From assembly GCF_009688945.1 (NCBI RefSeq), contig NZ_AP021874.1:6634001-6698000 (forward strand): a stretch of 64,000 nucleotides of DNA, given 5' to 3'. Under the pieces are notes generated by a model. That model searched no databases, had not been told where the DNA came from, and was given only the letters and a program-made list of their open reading frames with translations. This document shows, piece by piece, positions 43,392 to 52,120 of this stretch. A program made the translations under genes and the position numbers. Each line of letters starts with the position of its first letter. Within the stretch, counting starts at the first letter, position 1. The stretch is from Desulfosarcina alkanivorans. Lineage in GTDB: Bacteria; Desulfobacterota; Desulfobacteria; Desulfobacterales; Desulfosarcinaceae.

Positions 43392-43916
43392 ATGTCGAAC
43401 CAGAAGGAGAGCTACAAGGAAGAGATCGATCGGGCGACGGCGGTTTTCGAGACCAGCATGGGGACCTTCGAGGCCGAGCTTTATGCCAAGGAATGCCCGG
43501 AAACCGTTTGGAATTTCATCAACCTGGCCGAAGGACGGCAGGAGACCGCCAGGGGCGGCAACTACTATGACGGCCTGGGTTTTCACCGTGTGATCGAAGG
43601 ATTTGTCATTCAGGGCGGCTGCCCCTTCGGCAACGGCACCGGTGGGCCGGGCTATCAGTTTAAAGACGAGTTCGACGCCTCTCTCAGGCACGACGGCCCC
43701 GGTGTGCTCTCCATGGCCAATGCCGGCCCGGGCACCAACGGCAGCCAGTTTTTCGTGACCCTGGGCCCCACGCCCCACCTCGACGACCGCCACTCGGTGT
43801 TCGGCAAAGTGACCGAAGGACTGGACGTGGTTATGAAGATCGGTTCGGTGGCCACCGGCCCCATGGACAAGCCCAAGGAGCCTGTGGTCATGGAGAAGGT
43901 CACCATCCGGCGATAA
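43392..43916 (+). CDS. Peptidyl-prolyl cis-trans isomerase, cyclophilin type
   Basis: 174 residues, cytoplasmic (no signal peptide). Cyclophilin core: YYDGLGFHRVIEGFVIQGGC with catalytic Arg, LSMANAGPGTNGSQFFVTLG and PHLDDRHSVFGKVTEGLDVV. ATG 43392 follows AAGGAG at proper spacing; an in-frame ATG at 43374 is possible. Assists protein folding by proline isomerisation. Confidence 0.95.
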   Translation: MSNQKESYKEEIDRATAVFETSMGTFEAELYAKECPETVWNFINLAEGRQETARGGNYYDGLGFHRVIEGFVIQGGCPFGNGTGGPGYQFKDEFDASLRHDGPGVLSMANAGPGTNGSQFFVTLGPTPHLDDRHSVFGKVTEGLDVVMKIGSVATGPMDKPKEPVVMEKVTIRR

Positions 43917-44006
43917 CTGCGCTGTCCGCGACGTAACCGCCGCACCACCAGGGCGATCACCCCCCCCATCCCGTCATCTGACGGGGCCTCCACGAAAGGG
44001 GCAAGC

Positions 44007-45476
44007 ATGCTTGAACTCAAAACCGTCAATCTGAAACGTGTGAAGGTGGACACCCTGGTGGTGCCCGTATGTGAAGATCACGATATCCATGCCGACCAGA
44101 CGTCGCGGTCATTGATCGACACAGCGAAGACCATAGCGGCGTTCAAGGGGCAAAAGGGCGACCGGGTCACCCTTTTTCAACCTGCTGGAACCCGCATCAA
44201 CCGGGTCGTTTTTTTCGGGCTCGGCAGCCTCGATGATCTTGATGGGGAGGTCTTCAGGGTCTTTGCCGGCAAAGCGGTAACGTTCTGCATCGATGCCGGG
44301 CTGACCGCCATAACCGTTGCCACCCCGTCGGCCGCCAATCTGAAAATGGATGCCGGAACCCTATTCGGCGCCTTGATGGAAGGGGCCTGCCTGGGTAATC
44401 ATATTTTTGACCGCTACAAGCAGAAGCGAGAAAAGACGCCGGTAAAAAAGATCATCCTTACGGCCACTGCCGCCCAGAAAAAGGCGTATGCCGGGCTGGC
44501 CGCCTCGGTGGCGGCCGTATGCGACGCCACGGTGATGGCCAGGGAGTGGGTGACGACACCCTCCAATGACAAGCGTCCTGCCGCATTTGCGGAGATGATC
44601 CAAAAGGCCGCCACGTCGGCGGGGTTGAAGGTCAGCGTCAGGGATGACCGCTGGCTGGAAAAACAAAAATTCGGCGCCATGCTGGCCGTCGGTCAGGGCA
44701 GCAGCGCCACACCCCGTCTGGTCATCCTCGAATATGCCCCCCGGGGTGCCAAGAAAACCCTGGTTCTTGTCGGCAAAGGCGTGACGTTTGATTCGGGCGG
44801 TATCAACCTGAAGCCTTCGGGAAGCATCGAGACCATGAAGATGGACATGTCCGGCGCCGCCGCCGTGGCCGGCACCATGATGGCCGTGGCCCGCCTCAAA
44901 CCGGGTGTCAAGGTGGTGGGCGTCATGCCCCTGGTGGAGAACATGCCGTCGGGTACGGCGATCCGGCCCGGGGATATCATTCGATCCTATGATGGTAAAA
45001 CCATCGAGATCGGCAATACCGATGCCGAGGGGCGCCTGATACTCGTCGATGCCATGGCCTGGGCCATCAGACGCTACAAGCCGGACACCATGATCGACCT
45101 GGCCACCCTTACCGGTGCCTGTGTCGTTGCCCTGGGTGAGAAGATTGCCGGTGTGTTCACAAAAGACCCATCGCTGGCCGATGCCATTGTCGCCTCGGGG
45201 GAGAAGACCCACGAACGCTGCTGGCCGCTGCCCCTTCCCGAAGACTACAGGGAACTTTTGAAAAATGACTTCGCCGATCTGAACAACGTAAGCAGCGGGC
45301 GCTGGGGCGGTGCCATCACGGCGGCCCTGTTTCTCTCTGAATTTGTCGGCGACACGCGCTGGGCGCACATTGACATCGCCGGGCCGGCCTGGGCCAAGAA
45401 GGCGTCAGACTACTGCGGGGCCGGCGGCACCGGTTTCGGCGTGCGGCTGTTGTGCGATTTGATCGAAAAGATATGA
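44007..45476 (+). CDS. pepA: Leucyl aminopeptidase (M17)
   Basis: 489 residues, typical for PepA. Cytosolic two-metal aminopeptidase that releases N-terminal residues. Metal ligands and signature: VGKGVTFDSGGINLKPSGSI, KMDMSGAAAVAGTMMAVARL and the family motif GNTDAEGRLILVDAM. The N-terminal 170 residues form the variable macro-like domain. GAAAGGGGC precedes the ATG. Confidence 0.96.
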   Translation: MLELKTVNLKRVKVDTLVVPVCEDHDIHADQTSRSLIDTAKTIAAFKGQKGDRVTLFQPAGTRINRVVFFGLGSLDDLDGEVFRVFAGKAVTFCIDAGLTAITVATPSAANLKMDAGTLFGALMEGACLGNHIFDRYKQKREKTPVKKIILTATAAQKKAYAGLAASVAAVCDATVMAREWVTTPSNDKRPAAFAEMIQKAATSAGLKVSVRDDRWLEKQKFGAMLAVGQGSSATPRLVILEYAPRGAKKTLVLVGKGVTFDSGGINLKPSGSIETMKMDMSGAAAVAGTMMAVARLKPGVKVVGVMPLVENMPSGTAIRPGDIIRSYDGKTIEIGNTDAEGRLILVDAMAWAIRRYKPDTMIDLATLTGACVVALGEKIAGVFTKDPSLADAIVASGEKTHERCWPLPLPEDYRELLKNDFADLNNVSSGRWGGAITAALFLSEFVGDTRWAHIDIAGPAWAKKASDYCGAGGTGFGVRLLCDLIEKI

Positions 45477-46193
45477 GATCGGCTGCCGGCCGTCTGAAAT
45501 CGGAAATCCATCGGATTCCCGGGACAATGAATGGAACCCCGGGGGTGGAAGTACCGGGGGCGGGGGCTTGAAAGGGAAACGTTCAGCCGCGGCGAATCGA
45601 ATTAAAGGTAATGGCCATACCCACGGCCGGGAATTTTTCCCGGCCGTCCCATATCTCAAACCAAAACACCGAATGGAAAAATTGAATAAAACAACTGGTA
45701 TTTTCAGATCTGGTTCGTAAAACGCGCCCTGTATCTGCTGAGATGTCGATTTGTTGCCCATCGTCCAACATCGCAGGCATCTGTGTGGCTTTTGAGAATT
45801 TTAATTGCTCTTCAACGTGTATGAAAACGCACAAGTTTCATCAGTGTTCAATCCTCGTTCAACGGAGCGGCGGCGCTGAATTCGTAAAGAGCAGCCGCTT
45901 GTTTCCAAAAAACACAGCTCCCGGAGCCCTATTTTCCGCTTGACCACCAGGATCATCCCATCATATTCATACGTAATGACAGTGATTCACCGCTGCCTTC
46001 TTCCTTCCTGTCGCAACGGCTGTTTTGAAAATCCTGATCCTGAGATGCCCCTATATTTGATGCTTCATACCTGAAGGCGCTATCCATTAACGGTGATATG
46101 TCCGTCGATGATCCCATGGCGGGTGCCCGGATCCCGACATTTTCAGATGGACGGGTGGCGGCAATTGCCAGGCCTCGACCGCAGGGAGTGAAA
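45477..46193. other. Intergenic, no gene accepted
   Basis: About 700 bases. A perfect inverted repeat ACGGCCGGGAA-TTT-TTCCCGGCCGT (45623-45647) stands out but lacks a T run. A minus-strand open frame (45583-45834) has no recognisable homology. AT content rises after 45700, where the promoter of the next gene may lie. Confidence 0.45.
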
Positions 46194-47237
46194 ATGAAAT
46201 CGGGTAGCAGGCTAAGCCGTGAACAATTGTTGAGCTGTCTGGAATTTGGGAAAGCCCTGACTTCCGAGCTGGACCCGAACCGGCTGTTGAAGCGAATCAT
46301 GGAAAAAATTTCCAGGCTTTTCCCTTCGGAGACATGGTCGCTTCTGCTTCTGGACGAGACCACGGAAACATTGAGATTCGAGCTGAGCATCGATCTCGAT
46401 CTCGAGCAGATGAAAACGTTCCGGCTGCCCCTGGGACAGAGCGCGGCCGGGAGATGCGCCTTGACGCAGGAACTGCTCGTGCTGGAGGATGTCAGGCAAT
46501 ATGAATTTTTTCACGGCAAGGTGGATGAACTGTCCGGCTGCCGCACCGAGTCCCTGGTGTGTGTTCCCATCCTGTTCGCCGGCCGCACCCTGGGGGTTCT
46601 GGAAATGGTCAATCCCAGATCCCTGGACGAGGCGAGCATTACCTTGCTGGCCCTGATCTCAGACTATCTGGCCATTGGGATGGAGAACACCCGCCGATTC
46701 AGAAAATTGCGCGATATGGCCATCCGGGACAGTCTGACCGGTCTATACAACCAGCGCCATCTTTATCGTTCCCTGGAAGCCCTTATGGCAAAGTGTAAGG
46801 CCGGGGGAGGGTGTTTTTCACTTATTTTTCTGGACATCGATGATTTCAAGACGGTTGTCGACGCGGAAGGCCACCTGAATGGCAGCCGGACCCTGCGGGA
46901 AGTGGGCCAGAAGATAAAAGGGTGCCTTGACGCGTCATCCTTTGCCGTGGCTTATGGCGGGGATGAGTTCGTGGTGGTGCTGCCGGATGCCGACAGCGGC
47001 CAGGCGGCTGAGACCGCCCGCGAGATTCGAGAATCCATCAGAGCCGCCACGTTTCTGGCACGCTGGGGGCGCAGCGTTCAGGTGACGGCCAGTTTCGGTG
47101 TCGCGACCTTTCCTGATCATGCCGGCGATATCAAGGCGTTGCTGGCCCTGGCCGACCAGGCCATGTTCCGGGTCAAAAACACCGGAAAGGATCGGGTCGG
47201 ATTGAGCCTGAATCGGCCCGGCGTTGAAACCGGCTGA
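46194..47237 (+). CDS. GAF-GGDEF protein with altered nucleotide-recognition residues
   Basis: 347 residues. GAF sensor (about 20-165: WSLLLLDETTETLRFELSID, LPLGQSAAGRCALTQELLVL, VPILFAGRTLGVLEMVN) and GGDEF domain (about 175-340) with GGDEF intact at 255-259. The guanine-reading residues of PleD, N335 and D344, correspond to V222 and S231 (FKTVVDAEGHLNGS). Ser at the D344 position is the mark of hybrid promiscuous cyclases that make cyclic AMP-GMP in Geobacter; the extra Val makes base choice uncertain. No RxxD inhibitory site before GGDEF. ATG 46194 follows AGGGAG. Confidence 0.88.
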   Translation: MKSGSRLSREQLLSCLEFGKALTSELDPNRLLKRIMEKISRLFPSETWSLLLLDETTETLRFELSIDLDLEQMKTFRLPLGQSAAGRCALTQELLVLEDVRQYEFFHGKVDELSGCRTESLVCVPILFAGRTLGVLEMVNPRSLDEASITLLALISDYLAIGMENTRRFRKLRDMAIRDSLTGLYNQRHLYRSLEALMAKCKAGGGCFSLIFLDIDDFKTVVDAEGHLNGSRTLREVGQKIKGCLDASSFAVAYGGDEFVVVLPDADSGQAAETAREIRESIRAATFLARWGRSVQVTASFGVATFPDHAGDIKALLALADQAMFRVKNTGKDRVGLSLNRPGVETG

Positions 47238-47629
47238 GCGATTCAGCGCGGCGGCGGCAAGGGTGACGCCGAATTGGTTCCCATCGATGGGACAAACTGG
47301 GTTCGCTTGGATGAGAGGCGCTTCGTGACTGGAGTGCTTCACCTGTGGATCAGTCGGGGGGTAAACCGCCCTGCGATGCCCGGGGCTTTTTCCCCGGGTG
47401 GCCGCATCTTTCTTGTGCGTATCGCTGGTCTCCTCATATGCCGTTTTTCCAATTCCCCCACAGGCTTTTACGGTACTCCGGACACTCAGCTGTTTGAGCC
47501 GCATACAACCGCAAGGCAGTGCATCTTTTGCCGGCTGGATGAAAAGCGCCTTTTCCATAAATCGTTCCCGGGCAATGTCAGACAGGCAAGGGTGCATCCG
47601 GGCAAGATGCCGTAGTCAAGGGAGATAAA
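47238..47629. other. Intergenic, no gene accepted
   Basis: About 390 bases. A stem CCCGGGG-CTTTTT-CCCCGGG (near 47379-47398) may attenuate or end the GGDEF transcript but has no T run behind it. Open frames here look random. The last bases carry AAGGGAGAT ahead of the radical SAM gene. Confidence 0.45.
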
Positions 47630-48427
47630 ATGGCGAACATCAAGCCGTGCAGCAAGCGCCCTGTCCTGACCCCCTGCACTTTAGCGGGCCTGAACTACCA
47701 GGTCGATCCGTATATCGGATGTGAACATTATTGTTATTACTGCTACGCGCTCAACCAGGCTGAAACGGATTGGCGGGAAGAGATCCACATTCATGAGGAC
47801 ATCACCCGCCAGCTGGAATCTGAACTGGCAACAATTGCACCCCAGACCATATATATGGGCTGGCAAACCGATTCGTATCAGCCGTGTGAGGCGGAATACC
47901 GACAAACCCGCCAAGTGCTTGAGCTGATGCTGAAAAAAGGCTTTTCAGCAAGTATCCTGACCAAATCCGACCTGGTGTTGCGTGACACGGACCTGTTACA
48001 AAAAATGAACCGGGCATCGGTCAGTTTCTCGGTGGCATTCAATGATGATCGAACGCGCTGCCTGTTCGAGGCCAATACCGTTGACAATGAGAAAAGAATT
48101 GAAGCCCTCCGTGAACTGAAAAGGGCAGGGGTAAGAACCGCTGCGTTGCTCTGTCCGGTCATCCCTTATCTTACGGATGCGATCCAGTTGATAGAACTGC
48201 TGGCGCCATGCACTGAGGTTATCTGGATATACGGTCTTGGTATCGACGATCGTTCGGGCCGGAACTGGTTATATATGCATAAGATTCTAAACCGCGAGTT
48301 TCCCGGTTTGCTTGAGCCGATTGCGTCGGCTGTATTCTCAAAAGAACATGATTTTTGGGCACAGCTAAGAGGTGATCTGGTGAGGCTTAAAAATGATCGA
48401 CAGTTGAACCTGAACATCCGTTTGTAG
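47630..48427 (+). CDS. Radical SAM protein, SplB-like
   Basis: 265 residues. Cluster cysteines in YIGCEHYCYYCYALNQ (CxxxCxxC) with the extended leader LNYQVDPYIGC typical of the SplB-related family. The barrel continues with MGWQTDSYQPCEAEYRQTRQ, ASILTKSDLVLRD and VSFSVAFNDD. It lacks the conserved C-terminal Cys of true spore photoproduct lyase, and the organism type is not spore-forming, so the substrate is unknown. Confidence 0.85.
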   Translation: MANIKPCSKRPVLTPCTLAGLNYQVDPYIGCEHYCYYCYALNQAETDWREEIHIHEDITRQLESELATIAPQTIYMGWQTDSYQPCEAEYRQTRQVLELMLKKGFSASILTKSDLVLRDTDLLQKMNRASVSFSVAFNDDRTRCLFEANTVDNEKRIEALRELKRAGVRTAALLCPVIPYLTDAIQLIELLAPCTEVIWIYGLGIDDRSGRNWLYMHKILNREFPGLLEPIASAVFSKEHDFWAQLRGDLVRLKNDRQLNLNIRL

Positions 48428-48569
48428 GAATTTCTTGTTGATTGTCGAGAAAAGGCCCAGCAAGGCTTTTGCTGCGGCGCGCAAAGCGCCGCACCCGTTG
48501 AAGGGCAAGGGCCCTGCAGGTGCGCCGCGTCACGGATGTCGACCCTCTATCCCCCCAAAAGGAACGAAT

Positions 48570-49172
48570 ATGGGCACCTTTCAGATCTCATTGATGGAAA
48601 AAAATGATATCCGGGAATCCGCAACCGTTCTCAGTGTGGCGATGCTCAACAATCCTCTCCACGTTGCTGTTTTTCAGGGCAACGGTGAGACAGAACGCCT
48701 GGAAATTGAAAACATGTTTTATACCCTTCTGGTTGAATTGCCCGGCATTGTCTTTCTGGCAAAAGAAAAACGAACGATTATCGGGGTGATGCGGATGACG
48801 TCATGCCAGGGGCGAAAAGTTGCCGGCGTCTCCAAAGCCGCAATATATGAAAATGATATCGGCTGGCGCAAGTCTGTATGGCATGCGGAGTGGGACCGTC
48901 ACGACCCATCGGAGCAGCATTGGCATCTGGGGCCGATTGGCGTGCTGCCGGGTCGGCAGGGCTCAGGTATCGGTTCCATCCTCATGGAGCGTTTCTGCAG
49001 GGAAGTGGATGCCTGCCTGGCAAAGGCCTACCTGGAAACAGAGGGGGATAAAAATGTGCGCTTTTATGAGAAATTCGGGTTCAACATCGTTGGAGAGTCC
49101 GAAATATTCGATGTCCAAAATCGATACATGTCAAGAGATCGCATGAATCGACAGGATCGTTCGAAATGTTGA
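48570..49172 (+). CDS. GNAT family N-acetyltransferase
   Basis: 200 residues. Acetyl-CoA-binding motif A: WHLGPIGVLPGRQGSGIGSI, with Q/RxxGxG/A as RQGSGIG, followed by LETEGDKNVRFYEKFGFNIV (motif B). The acceptor is unknown. ATG 48570 follows AAAAGGAACG; the upstream part of the frame is non-coding. Confidence 0.9.
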   Translation: MGTFQISLMEKNDIRESATVLSVAMLNNPLHVAVFQGNGETERLEIENMFYTLLVELPGIVFLAKEKRTIIGVMRMTSCQGRKVAGVSKAAIYENDIGWRKSVWHAEWDRHDPSEQHWHLGPIGVLPGRQGSGIGSILMERFCREVDACLAKAYLETEGDKNVRFYEKFGFNIVGESEIFDVQNRYMSRDRMNRQDRSKC

Positions 49173-49492
49173 CCAATGGCCAAGGCCAGCCACACGCGCA
49201 CTCCGGTTGCACAAAACTGCTGCAAAAGGCCTGTTATTGGACGGGCGGCCACAACATCACCAGGTGGCGGCCGTTTTCGATCAAAAGTTGGATTCGTTTT
49301 CCCACCCGCGAGACCAGAACGGGCCAGTAATCGCTGACTGCCGATGATTCTGAAATGTTGGGGGAGACCTCAATATTCATGAACAGGCGCACCAAGGCCC
49401 GGTACGTTTGTTCCCCCAACCGGTCACTGCCTTCCCAACGCCAGGCAGCGCCCTGGTGGTTCAGAATAATGGAAATCGTCCGATCCTCTTTT

Positions 49493-49507
49493 TATGGACC
49501 GACCATA
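49493..49507. promoter_or_regulatory. Second candidate GntR operator
   Basis: TATGGACCGACCATA, an inverted repeat (TATGG/CCATA). Read on the minus strand it contains TGGTCGGTCCA, two bases from the TGGTCGTACCA site next to the regulator gene. Confidence 0.35.
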
Positions 49508-49737
49508 TAAACCACCAATTTTACATTTTCTCCACTTGCAAACCGTTTATACCTTGACGCGACAAAGGCAAATCTGGTCTAAAGCCGTTATGGAAAGGTT
49601 AAATTAAAAAGAAGCCAACCACATAATAATATATTTAATATATAGTTATGTGCGTGGCCTCTGCTAAGGCTGAAATGTTGACCAAGCCAATCAGATCAGA
49701 TTAAACGGCAAAATCGTAGCCTCAAGAAAATAATACT

Positions 49738-49753
49738 TATTGGTCGTACCATA
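49738..49753. promoter_or_regulatory. GntR/FadR-type operator
   Basis: TATTGGTCGTACCATA contains the palindrome TGGT-CGT-ACCA, matching the FadR-subfamily consensus TNGTNNNACNA. It lies 30 nt before the GntR regulator start, consistent with autorepression. Confidence 0.55.
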
Positions 49754-49782
49754 AAAACACGGCCAAGATCAGAGGGGGTTAA

Positions 49783-50550
49783 GTGGTTACATTCAAACAG
49801 ACCCGGAAAAAAGGCGTCGTTCAAGACGTCATCCAGCAAATCGAGAATGCCATCGTCCGGGCGGAACTGGTTGAGGGGGCCAAGCTCCCTCCGGAAAGAG
49901 AACTGCAGGGCGCGTTCCAGGCCTCCCGCACGACCATCCGGGAAGCCCTGCGGGTTCTGGAACAAAAGGGCCTTATCACTATCCGAAAGGGCAAAGGCGG
50001 TGGCTCTTTCGTAGACCCCAAAAGTGGACTCAGATTCGGTGAGAACCTGGACCTGATGATCCGTTTGGGCCAGGTCAGCTTGAGTCAATTGTTCGAGTTT
50101 CGCAGCAATATCGAAGTCCTCGCCTTCGAGTCGGCGATCTATAAGGCAACGGCGGCGGATATCCGCCACCTGAGAGAGATATACAGAAAAATGGAATGGG
50201 CCGCTGAAAACAATGGGGGTGACCACCAGGCGTTTTTCGAGATCGAAAAAAAACTGCACAGAACGATGGCGGTTCTCTCTGGAAACCCGCTGTATGGCCT
50301 GGTGCTGAATACCATCACGGCGAGCACCTGGAAAGTCATGCGCTTTTTACCGAACTCGGAAACAGAGATGGCGGCAGCGCTGGCGGACTGGCATGACATC
50401 CTCGACGCAATGGCCAAGGGCGATATCCACAAAGCGACCACGGTAATTCGGGCCCACCATTTAAATTACCGGCGGGTGTATGAAACCTATTTGAAAGAGA
50501 AGAACTTATGTGATCGGACGCTCGCACAGGCGATGGAAGACGTCGGATAG
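49783..50550 (+). CDS. GntR-family (FadR/FCD) transcriptional regulator
   Basis: 255 residues from GTG 49783 (GAGGGGGTTAA upstream). N-terminal winged helix (GAKLPPERELQGAFQASRTT, then REALRVLEQKGLITIRKGKG) and an FCD effector domain of helices with metal/ligand residues (RSNIEVLAFESAIYKA, FFEIEKKLHRTMAVLSGNPL, HHLNYRRVYETYL). Probably represses the methyltransferase-oxidase operon until a small organic acid or methylated amine is present; TGGTCGTACCA lies just upstream. Confidence 0.93.
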   Translation: MVTFKQTRKKGVVQDVIQQIENAIVRAELVEGAKLPPERELQGAFQASRTTIREALRVLEQKGLITIRKGKGGGSFVDPKSGLRFGENLDLMIRLGQVSLSQLFEFRSNIEVLAFESAIYKATAADIRHLREIYRKMEWAAENNGGDHQAFFEIEKKLHRTMAVLSGNPLYGLVLNTITASTWKVMRFLPNSETEMAAALADWHDILDAMAKGDIHKATTVIRAHHLNYRRVYETYLKEKNLCDRTLAQAMEDVG

Positions 50551-50617
50551 ATCCGGCCTGGACCGTTTTTTATTTTGAGGAACGTCAATCAAGCGAAAAA
50601 GAAGGAAGAGGACCACC

Positions 50618-52087
50618 ATGCTGCAATCGGGACAGACCCAGTCAAGTTCAATCCGAATGCGGATTTTTTCCGACGATCAGATCTGGGAAATTAAGCAGGC
50701 CGCTTTTGACATCGTCGAGAAGGTCGGTTTCGTCTGTTTCCATAAGGAGGCGCAGAAGATGCTGGCCGACGCAGGGGCCTGGGTGAAGGCGGACCGGATT
50801 CGGCTCCCGCGGCACATCGCCGAGGCCTGTCTGGCGACAACGCCCAAAGGATGGACCATCTACGACCGCGATGGCCGTCGCGCCATGGAGGTGGAAGGTC
50901 GCAAAAGCCACTACGGTACATCTACCGCCAGCCCCTATACCCGGGATGTGTATACGGGCGAAATCAGGGCCACTGGATTGACCGACATCGCCAATGGCGC
51001 CAGGGTGGCCGATGCCTGTGAGAATATCGACTTCGTCATGCCCATGGGGTCCTCCAGTGACGTGCCGCTCAATACAGCGGATGTCAACGAGTTCCCCACG
51101 GTGGCGGCCAACACGACCAAACCGATGGTGTTTATCGGGTACACCCCCCTGGGGTGCGCGTATGTCTATGAAATGGCAGCGGTTGTCGCCGGCGGTATGG
51201 ACGCCCTGAAGGAGAAGCCTTTTGTCATCGCCTATCCCGAGGGCATCGCGCCGCTCTTCTATCCTGACGACACGATCGAACGCATCTTCGTCTCCGCCGA
51301 TCGGTTCATGCCTCAGCTTCCCGGTTCCACTATCCAGGCCGGTGCTACCGGCCCGGTGACCCTGGCGGGGGTGACAGCCCAGATGACGGCTGAGGCCATC
51401 ATTCACATCGTCATCGCCCAGCTGCGGAACCCCGGGTGTCCGGTGGCCATGAGCGCCAACGCAGCCGTTCTCAACATGACCACGGCCCTCAACACCATGG
51501 GGGCCCCGGAGCTGAGCCTGGGGCAATGTGCCCAGGCGGAGGTGGCCCAGTCCTTCAATCTGCCCACATGGGGGCTGGCCGGTGCGACTGATTCGAAAGG
51601 ACTGGATGCCCAGGCAGGACTGGAGGCCGCCTTTTCGATTTTAAGCCAGGGCATGGGAGGACTCAACCTGATTCACGACGTCGGCTACATGGCCGCCGGC
51701 ATGATCTGCAGTCTTGAACAGCTGGTCATGGGCAATGAAATCATCGGTATGGCCAAACGTTTCGTCAGCGGCATTACCGTCAACCGCGAGACCCTGGCGC
51801 GGGACGTCATCGAGGCCGTGGGACCGCGGGGCCATTTTTTGCAGCAGCGGCACACCATGAACCATTTCAAAGATGAGTTGTGGCGGCCCGGCCTGCTGGA
51901 CCAGACTGCCATCGAGACATGGACCCAGGCCGGGCGGCAGACAATGGCGGACCGCACCCGCGACGCGACCGTCTCCATTCTGGAATCCCATACCCCGAAG
52001 GCGCTTTCCGACAAGACGATGGCTGAACTGGAGCGCCTCAGAAGGGAGGCGGAACGGGAACTTCTCGCCCAACTGGAAAAAGCGTAA
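50618..52087 (+). CDS. MttB-family (COG5598) methyltransferase, non-pyrrolysine
   Basis: 489 residues of the trimethylamine methyltransferase superfamily: KSHYGTSTASPYTRDVYTGE, MPMGSSSDVPLNTADVNEFP, GATGPVTLAGVTAQMTAEAI, AGATDSKGLDAQAGLEAAFS. True MttB has an in-frame amber codon for pyrrolysine; this frame has none, so it belongs with the MtgB-type enzymes that demethylate glycine betaine or similar quaternary amines and pass the methyl to a corrinoid protein. No corrinoid protein gene is adjacent. It lies behind the GntR gene and before a FAD amine oxidase. Confidence 0.9.
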   Translation: MLQSGQTQSSSIRMRIFSDDQIWEIKQAAFDIVEKVGFVCFHKEAQKMLADAGAWVKADRIRLPRHIAEACLATTPKGWTIYDRDGRRAMEVEGRKSHYGTSTASPYTRDVYTGEIRATGLTDIANGARVADACENIDFVMPMGSSSDVPLNTADVNEFPTVAANTTKPMVFIGYTPLGCAYVYEMAAVVAGGMDALKEKPFVIAYPEGIAPLFYPDDTIERIFVSADRFMPQLPGSTIQAGATGPVTLAGVTAQMTAEAIIHIVIAQLRNPGCPVAMSANAAVLNMTTALNTMGAPELSLGQCAQAEVAQSFNLPTWGLAGATDSKGLDAQAGLEAAFSILSQGMGGLNLIHDVGYMAAGMICSLEQLVMGNEIIGMAKRFVSGITVNRETLARDVIEAVGPRGHFLQQRHTMNHFKDELWRPGLLDQTAIETWTQAGRQTMADRTRDATVSILESHTPKALSDKTMAELERLRREAERELLAQLEKA

Positions 52088-52120
52088 GCCGCGTTTGGCT
52101 ATAGAGAAAGGTTTATCCGG

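Larger units (their letters stand above)
49173..49782. other. Intergenic with GntR-type operator sites
   Basis: About 600 bases. The last 280 are AT-rich (TAATAATATATTTAATATAT near 49625-49644), marking the promoter zone of the GntR-mttB-oxidase operon. A minus-strand open stretch (49234-49490) encodes LVRLFMNIEVSPNISESS-like sequence that I do not recognise and that lacks a good start; it may be a gene fragment. Confidence 0.45.

Noticed and set aside
45623..45647. Perfect 11-bp hairpin as a terminator
   Set aside because: No T run on either side; kept only as a note in the intergenic entry.
45583..45834. 83-codon minus-strand ORF between pepA and the GGDEF gene
   Set aside because: No ribosome binding site, no recognisable domain, and part of it is just the perfect GC palindrome at 45623-45647.
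47274..47628. Overlapping short ORFs with a CIFC motif before the SplB-like gene
   Set aside because: The motif resembles a HIT-domain start, but nothing else of that family follows and the frame lacks a start signal.
49234..49490. Minus-strand open frame before the GntR operon
   Set aside because: No clear start or family; could be a fragment, so not listed as a gene.
50618..52087. Pyrrolysine-containing MttB
   Set aside because: There is no in-frame amber codon; the protein is a continuous non-pyrrolysine family member.
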